Assembly: GCA_963556145.1 (NCBI GenBank)
Contig: OY744467.1
Span: forward strand, 6,448,001-6,512,000
Reading direction: 5' to 3'
Length of the DNA: 64,000 nucleotides
Source: Hygrocybe punicea
Taxonomy: Eukaryota; Basidiomycota; Agaricomycetes; Agaricales; Hygrophoraceae
A program made the translations under genes and the position numbers. Each line of letters starts with the position of its first letter. Position 1 is the first letter of the stretch. The notes below the pieces were generated by a model. That model did no database searches. It saw nothing but the letters and a program-made list of their open reading frames with translations, and was not told the DNA's origin. Shown in pieces: positions 33,527 through 43,358 of this stretch.

Positions 33527-36178
33527 CTATGGCATTTCACATGTACTTTTATTATTCCGCAGGTTGTGCAACTTCGCGCAACTTCCGCAAGCTTGAGGCT
33601 GGTTGCGCCAGCTGTAATTCCTGTAGTCTAAGTAGCTAGTTGTCACGAAAATATATTACCCTTCCCTTCATGCTGCTCAATGAGCTCCCCTGTTGTCCAC
33701 CCAGTGTAGCTCGTGCTACACATGATCACCCAGTCTCCCACCGCCAACTTAGCAACCTCAGAAATACAGATTCATGTCAAATGACATGGCCGGCATGGTT
33801 CCGAGGTGGATTGGTGGGGCGGTGGCCTGGGCTTGTTGTGTATTGTTATCAGGCAATTGCTATTATCCCTCGACCCTCGTCTTCGATGTAGTGTCATTGT
33901 TGGAAAGGTCGGCGTTGTTACGGATCACTTCTGCAGCGGGCTCCGGCAACAATCAACTTAACTAGGGATCGGATTCCAGAGGAGAGGACAGCAGTTTTCA
34001 TTGTTGCTTACAACTAAGACAACACTGCTAAGAAGAGGGGGTCAAGGTCTAATGTCATTGCGAGCCATGGGGGTTACCCAAAACAAGGGGGTCTGCCCCA
34101 AGAACCAGACTAAACGTAAGGAAAAGAAAGAAGAAAAAGTCCGAACCAACAACAAGAACAGTATATATAGTGACTGGTCTTGAGGGGAGGTAAATAGAAA
34201 TACAACCATGAAGCCATAACATGTCCAACTCTACCATGTGTTCACCATGAGGCGTACTTGAGGCATCCTCATGTTCATGTTCTCGCGATCCAACTGGAGG
34301 CCCGGGTGTCATTGAGGATAGAAGAGGTCCGGATGACTCGGATAATTTGTCATCGGATCATGTGACATGCAGAATTGCCAATTCGGGGTCTACACTTGCT
34401 GTAATGGGCAAGTGCGCAGTTTGGCAAGTGCATTGCACGGTCAGGTCGAAGATGGGTATCATCCAGTGTGGGGTTGGTGATGAGAGTGTCTTGAGGTAGT
34501 GTGGATATAGCGGCAAGGTTGGTATGAAAGAAAATGAAGGAATGTATAGAGGAAAAACCAACTAGGACAGTGGGCTAGTCGAGGTCAGACATGTGAACAG
34601 CATAAGCTGTACCGGATGACGATGTCTGTGTTGATGACGTATCGAGGGGCAATGTCTTGTCCTGTCTGTGGAACAATGTGGTCCACCTGATGTCGGTGTT
34701 TGTCCAAGAAAGGGTATTGTTATAAACGAGTGTGGGAGGTATCAAGGTTATGGATGAAAAAGGATAAATGAATGTGGGTCCAGGTTTCGAGTCATGGCAC
34801 AAGTGACAAGCTGTAGGAATAAGATGTCGGGTACTGCAATGAAGCGATGTCGTGTGAACAATAAACGATAGGGGTCGGTTCACTGTATTGGGAAGTCGTA
34901 TGGTCTGTGGTCAAAGTCTGAGGGTATGTGCTTCAGCAATGATCGGATTGGAGGGAACAGTGAAATGTCCTGTGATCGAGGATTGTTCAGGGCATGCATG
35001 CAGGTGAGGAATGTCGTCGGATCATCAGGGAGGATAATGGTAGGCACAGGGTATGAATATGGAAACCAAATATCCAAGATTGGCAATTGTCAATTACGTG
35101 GTGAGATATTGTCGAGGTGGAGGTCAGAAGTATCAATGGCGGAAGGGTTTCGGTGCCGATGCCAAAGATAGATCATAACAAGGTAGAAACCGATCAGGAA
35201 GGTGATGGCAATGCTGCCAATAACAATTACGGTAATGAGCTGTGTCGGGAGTACAGCCATTGTGATCGGTTTGTCGTGGGATAGGGTCAACAAGATATCG
35301 AAGGGAAAAGACAATGTCGGTGACGTCCATCGGCAAGGAGACTATGCGGGTACAACAAGGTCACGTGGGATATGTCCATGGTCGGTCTGGATTGTTCTAG
35401 AAGAAGGGACAAAAAGAGAACAAGAATAAGAAAATACAAGGATGTCCAAATGAAGAAACAATGACGTTGAAAGGAAGACAAAGGACAAAAAGAAATGAAA
35501 AAGGAAGGTGTGCAGTGCAGAATCATCATGGTGGGTAACGGAGTCGGAATCGGAGTTGCGGAGTTGGAAAATGTAACAGGTGTCATGCTTGTCCTCATCA
35601 ATACGGTGGCTGTGCTGCAAATTTTTGGTTGCCTTTCGAACTCAGAACAGACCAATCAGGAAATCACGCATCACTGTGTCACAGCCCAAGTGACAGTTAC
35701 CGCCATGTCAATGTATGTCGCCTCCTTACCCTTCCTCCCAATGGAACCTCGTTCCAGGTGTGTGCATGCTTGATCATAAAGAACCCATGGCTCTCACAGC
35801 CACCTTATCAACCACGGATGGTAAGTGATTGGACGAGGAAACTGATGGATAGATGTCCACAGCTACCTTACTACCCCACTGCCCAGTGCCCACCAATCCA
35901 CCTCGGAACCATGCTGGCCATGTCATTTGACATGAATCTGTATTTCCGAGGTTGCTAAGTTGGCGGTGGGAGACTGGGTGATCATGTGTAGCACGAGCTA
36001 CACTGGGTGGACAACAGGGGAGCTCATTGAGCAGCATGAAGGGAAGGGTAATATATTTTCATGACAACTAGCTACTTAGACTACAGGCATTACAGCTGGT
36101 GCAACCAGCCTCAAGCTTGCGGAAGTTGCGCAAAGTTGCGCAACCTGCGGAATAATAAAAGTACATGTGAAACGCCAG
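33527..36178. mobile_element. Inverted-repeat element with about 300-bp arms, split by a solo LTR
   Basis: The left arm (about 33527-33831) and right arm (about 35881-36178) are inverted copies: both read GGC(A/G)TTTCACATGTACTTTT at the outer end, then ATTATTCCGCAGGTTG, and end near GGTGGATTGGTGGG. Without the LTR at 33916-35578 the element would be about 1 kb. It has no recognisable coding sequence and looks like a large MITE. I could not find a convincing target duplication, so class and exact ends are open. Confidence 0.75.
33916..35578. mobile_element. Solo LTR, copy B (1663 bp)
   Basis: Same orientation and structure as copy A: it starts TGTTACGGATCAC and ends GGAAAATGTAACA. It is flanked by GGCGT (33911-33915) and GGTGT (35579-35583), a 5-bp duplication with one difference. 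The inverted terminus has decayed (ATGTAACA rather than CGTAACA), which is a CpG change. It differs from copy A by scattered substitutions and small indels. It is inserted in the centre of the inverted-repeat element, so it arrived later. Confidence 0.85.
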
Positions 36179-37263
36179 TATCTTTCACCTGCCCATGAAA
36201 CATTTGATGATTACCGGCAATTTTCTGTTGGCAGTCAGATCTTTTACAGCAGATTCTGCTGCAATCCTATCATTCTGGTTGGCAATGACATCCTTTGTCA
36301 TTTTGCATGCACCACTGTGCAGGTGCAGGGTATTTATATCTCTGTGTATCCATGTCCTCCCTTTAGACAAGGTAAACTCATTTTGATGACTTGAGCCAGA
36401 GGGCTGTTGCTTGCACAGCATATCCAAGTCCTACTCAGTAGAACTTGACATGATGTAAAATGAATAAATGCAAGATATTTATTGTGTAAAAATAATGTCT
36501 ACAGACAATGAAACAAAATCTAGTTAGGTGATTCCATCGTTATTATAAAAAGTTGTGCAGCGACATATGTACTGCTGTTCTGGCCTGGCCTCAGGCCATA
36601 AGCCCAGCCAAGCCCAGCTCAAATAGGCTGGGCCAAGCCAGGCCAAAGTCATGGCCTAGGACAGCTTTTGGCCTGGCCTGGGGTTTGAAAAGCTGGAGCC
36701 AAGGCTTTTTACTGACAGAGGAATTGTGCCCAAAGCGAAGGGAGCAGCACAGACCTGGGATAAAGCGAACAAATGCCTGATCTACTTACTCATTCTGCCT
36801 AATTTTAGGGCCTCGTTCATCAACCACATGCTTGGCACTGAAGCCTGGAGCGCAAAATATGAAAAAGACACACCTCACGCTCCAGCAACGTCTCTTCCAG
36901 ATGTGTCATGTTCTCAGTCATCGCATTCATCCAGTGCTGCAGCAAGTCTAAGTCTGAGACAAAACCGAACAAATAGCAGCATTTGTTGCAGTAATGAGCT
37001 GGCTGGGGGGCTGGGTATCGAGCCTTTGGACGCGACTCGTAGATTCCTGACATGACATCCTGTTTATTCAAAAACTAATCATGTGTTACATTGTAGGATA
37101 CATATTCCGTAGCAGATTCTGGTCTGGAGAAGTTTTTAAGGAGCGTGTGGTAAAGTTGGATTGTTTCGAGAGAGTGGCTTTGTGGTGCGGTCGATCACAT
37201 GTTTGAATCTCTCCGCAAGTCTGTCCGTACGCTGATTTCAGTATACCCAACCGGAAAATTTTG
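36179..37263. other. No recognisable gene; GGCCTGGCC-rich patch
   Basis: Around 36580-36700 GGCCTGG/CCAGGCC and GCCCAGCC motifs recur densely on both strands, resembling the subterminal repeats of hAT elements, but I found no matching termini or 8-bp duplication. Other frames are short. The last 180 bases may be the 3' flank of the gene that ends at 37264. Confidence 0.4.
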
Positions 37264-39099
37264 CTATTTATAATCACCTGGCGTGAATGAGATATCAACT
37301 GCGGGTTGGATATACAGATTGTGAAGTTCATGATCCTGAAGCGCAGCGAGCAAAGTTCTATTGTAAAAGTTGATGGGGAGCATGGGCACCGGTTTGCTCT
37401 GATGATCAACTCGCTTGGAGGGAAATTGGCGGTGAGGGAAGGCTCCACACTTTGGCCTGTCAAGGCTGGTGAAACGCGATGAAAGATGAATCTTGTCGAA
37501 GAGTCGCAGGAACTCCGCAGCCACCGCGGAACACCACGGTGGATTTATGATCACATAGCGAAATTTACCACAAAGATACTCGCCTTCATCAGCGCTCATT
37601 GCATCAGCCGGCAACTGCTTCCATAGGTCTTGGAACTTGGCTAGATCAGGGTGAAGGTGAGAGCGACGATTTCATAGCTGTTTTATATTAAGCACTGAAT
37701 CGGAAAATCTGAACGACGGGACGTACTCCTCGTCGTCGCTGAACACGGGCATCCTCTTTCATTGCGTCAATCTCCTCTTGGGTTGGTTCATCTGCGGCAT
37801 CACGTGTACTCAAATATCTCACCTTCAGTGTGATAAGATGCTTTCGGAATGTCTTTCGGATATACTTCTCATCCTTGCAGGAGAAGTAAGGCTTGGAAGT
37901 GAAATCAGCGGCAAATATTTGAGTGATCCTCTTATTCCAAGGGGAAGCGAGTCAGCCAGCAAGGTCGGGATGAAAGTTTTCTAGAGACAATCCACCCTTT
38001 TTGGTCCGAGCGAAACCATCGAGTTCCCAATTGGTTGGTACATTCATCCAAGGCAAATCAGCAGTTGGTTGGCTCAAAAGGTCGTGAGCATGGGCCCGTA
38101 CTTCAGCTTGCACCTGGAGCACATCCGCAGGTCGGTGTTTGACAGCAAAGTTTCGGATCGGAGTTTGGGTTACAAAATTTGAGGTACTGGGAAGTGCTGG
38201 ACTCTCGAGAGGGAGACGTAAGGCATCACGGGCATCTTGTAAGTAATTTAATAAGATAGCAACATCATTCCGAGTTGCCAAAGCATCCTGAAGTTTGAAA
38301 TCAGTTGGTTAAAGCAGTCAAAGTAATTGATGCATACAGGTGGGTTCTCAGCAAGACATTGGATCGCGGCATCCTATAAATGAATGTGGTGAGAACGGTT
38401 AGGGTAAGGTACAAGACCAACTTATCAAATGATTTTTTCTCCCGGACTCTGTACCAGCCGTCTTAATTGTTGCCTCGTACTCGACAGGTGCACTATGTGA
38501 GTAGCGACTGGAATTGGGATCGCGTTTGTTGAGGTCATCGCTCAACCTCATGTCCACATCAGTATCGAGGTGGCTTGAGCTACCGCGTTTGCCGTCATCA
38601 TTGTCGGAAGATTCAGGATCGCCGCCATGGTCACTGAAGTCCTTATATTCCGTCATTCCGCAGTATCGATCAATGCCTAGCCATGGTTCGGACTCATGTC
38701 CAACACTGTCCTCGTCATCGGCCTCGTCGCCATCCTCATTGTCGCTGTCGTCGCCGTCACCATCCTCATCGTCACTGTCATTGCTGTCACTATTCTCATC
38801 ATCGCCGTCGTCGTCGTCGCCGTTGCCGTTGCCATCCTGGTCCTGGTCCTTGTCATCATCCTGATCGTCGTCCTCCTTGTATGCTTCATCTGCCTGGTTC
38901 TCCTCATTTCGGTCCACCGTGCTGTCAGGCACAATGATAGAATTACCATGGAAGGCTCTAAATGCCAAAGTCTCATTGTGGTTAGGGAAAGTGCTTGAGA
39001 AAACGTCGGCCACATTCTCAGTCAAAGTTGCGACCCTGCCTGCAATAATGGACAGGTGAGCAGACTTGTCCACTATACGTTGCTGCCTTCTGCGATGGT

Positions 39100-41180
39100 G
39101 GACAGGGCGGGCCTGTCTTCCAGGTGGCAGGAGTTTGGGACACTTTGCATTGGGCCGAAGGATAAGGTGCTGCCAGTCGTGAGCATCAGGGGATGGTGAA
39201 TGAGGTCATTTTTTGGATGTGATGACCTTGTCCCTGCCTGCAACGGCGTCGATTGGCTCTGTGAACGCTTGCGCCACTTCCGGTTCCGACATTTGGTCCT
39301 CTATTCCGTCCGCAGCTGCCCACTCACCCAGAGAAAGCTCAAAGTGGACGAGCTTAGGGCGCTTGGTGTTGGGCCGAGGGAGATGGGGGATAAGGTGCTG
39401 TTGGTCGTGAGCATCAGGGGATGGCGAACGAGGTCGTTTGTTGGATGCAATGACGTCCCTGCCTGCGAGGGTGTCGATTGGCTCTGTGAAGGCACGCGCC
39501 ACTTCTGGTTCCAACAGTTGGTCTTCTATTGTGCCCGCAGCTGCCGACTCGCCCGGAGAATGCTCAAAGTGGACAGGCTTAGGGCACTTGGTATTGGGCC
39601 GAGGAAGGCGGGAGATAAGATGCTGTTGGTCATGAGCTTCAGGGGATGGCGAACGAGGTCGTTTGTTGGATGTGATGACCGTGTCCCTGCTTGCAAGGGC
39701 GTCGATTGGCTCTGTGAACGCTTGCGCCACTTCCGGTTCCCACATTTGGTCTTCTAGTACGCCTGCAGCTGCCGACTCGCCTGGAGAAAGCTCAAAGTGA
39801 ACGAGCTTAGGGCGCTTTGCATTGGGCCAAGGGAGGCGGGGGGTAAGGTGCCATTGGTCATGGGCATCAGGGGGCAGCGAACGGGGTTAAGGCCCTCCAC
39901 GGGTATACCGCGGGTCCGATTTCCGGACACCGCACCCGTACCCGCTGTACCCGCACCCGTTCGGATAACGGGTACATACCGTACCCGCTAGAGGCGGGTA
40001 CGGCAGTAGACGGCGGGTACTCGGTACACCGTGGGCACCTGGGAGCCCCATACCTCGTGCGGGCCAGACGGACGTCAATTGACGTCGTCGTCACCCTCGC
40101 GAGGTAAACGGGGGTCTTTGGTGGGTACTCTTGTTCGCGAGTGGAGCCCCATACCTCATCATCACCCTTGCGAGGTAGATGGGGGGGTCTCTGGTGGGCT
40201 CCGTGCTCGGGGGGTAACCTCGTTTAACCTCGTTTGCGAGGGGTGGGGGTGCCACGTGAGCCCTACGCGTCATACCTCGCGCAGGCCAGACGGACGTCAA
40301 TTGACGTCGTCGTCACCCTCGCGAGGTAAACGGGGGGGTCTCTGGTGGGCTCCGTGCTCGGGGGTAACCTCGTTCAACCTCGTTTGCGAGGGGTGGGGAT
40401 GCCGCGTGAGCCCTACACGCAAGTCGACGCGTCTGCGCGTGTTTGCGAGGTCCTTGTGTCTTCTGTGGCTGGAGACCTCGCGAACACACGTTGACGTGTG
40501 TCCGCGAGGCGTGGTTGGTGTGCCGTGGTTGTTGTGAGGCGCGGTTGGGAGCCGTGGTTGTTGGCTGGCGTTAGCAAACGTCTTGGAGGCTAGAATGGGG
40601 GCACATACCTGGGCCATTCAGTGGGCGCACCACCCTCCTGGCCTTGTTCCGTTGTTTGCCTTGCTGAGCTCGCGTTCGTTGTTGTTGTCATTCGTTGTTG
40701 TTGTCGTTCGTTGTTGTTCATTTTCGAGTTGGTTTGTATATGAAATATCTAGGAAGTAAAATAAAATAAATTAGTAGTAGTAAAATAACAGAAAACTAAG
40801 TACTTACTGGGTCTTGGGAGGCCAACCCAGAGGCCAACTCGCACAACCGCAGCCACCCACGGCCACCCGCATACCGCGGGTGAAGGGTGCGGTTTGGGCA
40901 CGGTGTCCAAATCGGGACACCGTACCCGAACCCGCGTTACCCTTTTGGGAATAACCGCGGGTTTACCCCTACCCGTGGAGGGCCATAAACGGGGTCATTT
41001 GTTGGGTGCAATGGCTCCCCTGCCTGCAGGGGCGCCGATTAGCTCTGTGGAGGCTTGCGCCACTCCTGGTTCCAAAATTTGGTCCTCTAGTACGTCCCCA
41101 GCCACAGACTCGGGTGGTCGAGGGAGGCAGGAGTTAATGTGCAGACAGTCGTGAGTGTCGGGGGACAGGGAACAAGGTCA
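39100..41180 (-). repeat. 225-228-bp coding tandem repeat, interrupted by a hAT element
   Basis: The plus-strand phrase GAACGAGGTCGTTTGTTGGAT returns near 39427 and 39652, with mutated copies near 39199, 39880 and 40988, a period of 225-228 bp that keeps frame. Comparing units shows CGA CCT CGT in intact ones against TGA CCT CAT or TGA CCT TGT in broken ones. One unit is split by the hAT insertion and is continuous again on its other side. Confidence 0.85.
39888..40987. mobile_element. Non-autonomous hAT element in the tandem-repeat gene
   Basis: The ends TAAGGCCCTCCACGGGTA and TATGGCCCTCCACGGGTA (the latter as complement) are flanked by a perfect 8-bp duplication AACGGGGT (39880-39887 and 40988-40995). 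Subterminal zones are packed with CGGGTAC/GTACCCG motifs. The interior holds about 2.5 units of a roughly 150-bp repeat containing GCGAGGTAAACGGGG and AACCTCGTTTGCGAGGGG (about 40090-40440). There are no coding genes. Confidence 0.92.
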
Positions 41181-41270
41181 TTTTTTGGATTTTTTGGATG
41201 AAGAATTTGAAGTGAAATGAGTAACGTTGGAATTGTGTCGTGATCTACGGAACATGTTTAGGGTGGCCAT

Positions 41271-41794
41271 GGTTTTTGGTAGGAGAGAAGGAAAGTGGTG
41301 ACTAGATATACGATAGACATCACAAAGGGATATGGAGATCGAAAGGACTAAATTTAAACAAAGTTGTGAACATGAGTGGCGGAGGTGTTCTACAAACGAT
41401 TTGCAGTTCCAATGCTTCGGCATAACCGCGCTATCAGGGTAGCATTGACGGCCGAATCATGTTGTGTGTTTGGATTGCAAAAGCTGTAGTTATCATCATG
41501 GTCATTTTTGTCTCCCAGCCAGCAAGATATAAAGGATATCGATAATCATCACGTGCATTTTGGTAGTAAATGCGTAGATTGTTATGTGCATAAGTCAATG
41601 AAGTAAAAGGAGTGTATTATCATAACCAAAAGACTCAGCACCTTCGTTTGAGAAGCATGGTCGATTTCACCCAATTATGGCTTCCCGCCTGGATTGACAG
41701 TGCAAATTCTTCCCCTGGGATCAAATTATACGGTTCCCCATGGAAAGTAGGATCCCAATTTAGCGCCAGTTCATCTTATGGGATTCACATTTAG
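41271..41794. other. Upstream region of the acidic-protein gene, nothing else seen
   Basis: Moderately AT-rich sequence without recognisable exons or repeats. It should contain the promoter of the minus-strand gene starting at 41270, but no clear TATA or motif cluster stands out. Confidence 0.35.
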
Positions 41795-42400
41795 ATGGCC
41801 TTGGATTCACAAAATTGTATTTTGAGATCACAAAACTCACCACGAATACTGCTGAGCAAGTTGAGGACAAAGGAATTGAACGGAATTGTTTGGAATTGGT
41901 TGGAATTTGCACGGAATTGTCTTTTGAGCTCACTGGAGTCACCACAAATACTCCTGAGCCACTCGTGGACCAAGGAATTGCATGGAATTGTGTGGAATTT
42001 GTTGGAATTTGCACAGAATTGTCTCTTGAGGTCCCACGACTCATCACGAATACTGCTGAGCCACTCGTGGACTGAGAAATTGCACGGAATTGTTTGGAAT
42101 TGGTTGGAATTTGCATGGAAATGTCTTTTGAGCTCACAGGACTCATCACAAATACTGCTGAGCCACTCATGGACCGAGGAATTGCACAGAATTGTTTGGA
42201 ATTGGTTGGAATTTGCATGGAATTGTCTTTTGAGCTTGCTGGAGTCGACACAAATACTCCTGAGCCACTCGAGGACCGAGGAATCGCACGGAATTGATTG
42301 GAATTGGTTGGAATTTGCACGGAATTGTCTTTTGGGCTCATACGACTCATCACAAATAATGCTGAGCCTTGCTGCTCTTTGGATTCCCAATTCCCAGAAT
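41795..42400. repeat. 102-bp repeat family, array 2, about six units
   Basis: The anchor phrase TTTTGAGCTCAC(A/T)GGA and its variants starts units at 41824, 41926, 42028, 42130, 42232 and 42334, exactly 102 bp apart each time. Each unit contains GGAATTGGTTGGAATTTGCA. Because 102 is a multiple of three, both strands stay open for about 600 bp; the frames look low-complexity and I do not call genes. It is the same family as the array at 32920-33380. Confidence 0.9.
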
Positions 42401-43217
42401 TTCAATTCCTCACTCTAGCAATTTGGCTCCCCCATTTCCAGAATTTAGATTCCAAATCCCAGAATTCAGATTCCCAATCCTTTTAATTTGCATTAATATC
42501 CATATTTACAGGATTTCAATTCTCATAATTGTTGAAATCCAAGTCACTAATCTACCACAATTTCAGAATTCTACTTCCCAAACTTCTCAAACTCTTGGAA
42601 TTACAATTCTCAGAATCCCAATGCCTGCACTTTTGGACTTCCCAGCATTGGAATTCCAATTCTTCGAATTCCCCGAACTTCAGAATCCTAATTCCCAGCC
42701 CTATCTTTCCCAGGGTTTTAGCATTAAATAACTGTCCAATACCATTTTGCGAAGTATCTGACCAGTATTGAAGCAGTACTATACTATTTTGCAAAGTTCT
42801 TTATGAGTATTGAAACAGTAACTTAGAAGTATTGAAACTGTACCTTAAAAGTATTGAAACAGTATCTTAAAAGTATTGACACAGTATCTTAAATCCAAAA
42901 TATGGCAACAGTACTATACTATTTCATACTGTATCTTGATAGGATTCAAAATGTATCCTAATAGTAAAAGTGGCCCAACTTCCTTACTGGTTTAATACTT
43001 TGATTCATCTTAGGCTGCAAGTATTCTATCCAAACTATACAGTACTTTGCTGTAAATACAGGAAAAGTAGTGAAACATAAGGCTTGATGTTATTGAAAAG
43101 GTATAAGTCTCATTTTCCTTCATACTTTCAGATGAATTTGAGCACAAGTATTGTAGTTTATATCTGAATACTGTTACAATACCATGCTGAAAGTTCTGGT
43201 AATGATATTTAGTATAC
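42401..43217. other. AT-rich, simple repeats, no gene
   Basis: From 42400 to 42720 loosely periodic CAGAATT/TTCCCAAT motifs recur. From 42770 to 42900 AAGTATTGAAACAGTA(C/T)CTTA returns about four times with a 25-30 bp period. Nothing protein-like. It lies immediately upstream of the Crinkler gene. Confidence 0.5.
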
Positions 43218-43358
43218 TTGTCAAGTACTTTCAAGATACTGTGTGACATGGTATGCTACTGCGCACCCTGTGTTGAGAATGGTGGTAACATATTACTAGA
43301 CTCAGACTCAGACTCGGACTCGGACACTCAGACTTTCCAAAACCAGAATGTCCTCTTC

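Larger units (their letters stand above)
37264..41270 (-). pseudogene. Uncharacterised acidic protein with 75-residue repeats, broken
   Basis: The start is probably at 41270 (MATLNMFRRSRHNSN). Next come repeats of about 75-76 residues built on NKRPRSPSP..AHDQQHL, LPRPNTKRPKLVHFE and EVAQAFTEPIDAL; then an acidic stretch (about 38620-38900) almost wholly D/E/N/G/S; then spliced segments including NDVAILLNYLQDARDALRL, EKYIRKTFRKHLITLKVRY, DAMSADEGEY and LPINFYNRTLLAAL near the end. I recall similar C-terminal segments in uncharacterised Agaricomycete proteins but cannot name a family. Four in-frame TGA codons (41178, 40995, 39206, 37952) and a hAT element (39888-40987) break it. The acidic/basic pattern suggests a nuclear protein. 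Confidence 0.6.

Noticed and set aside
36580..36700. Fourth hAT element based on dense GGCCTGG motifs
   Set aside because: No inverted termini or 8-bp duplication could be matched on both sides.
38514..38998. Plus-strand serine/valine/isoleucine-rich frames opposite the acidic region
   Set aside because: They are antisense shadows of the D/E-rich coding stretch on the minus strand (GTC/CTC/ATC triplets).
41760..42418. Overlapping 200-codon frames on both strands
   Set aside because: The 102-bp unit is divisible by three and stop-poor, so both strands stay open automatically. Composition is low-complexity (EFARNC/ANSNQFQ types).
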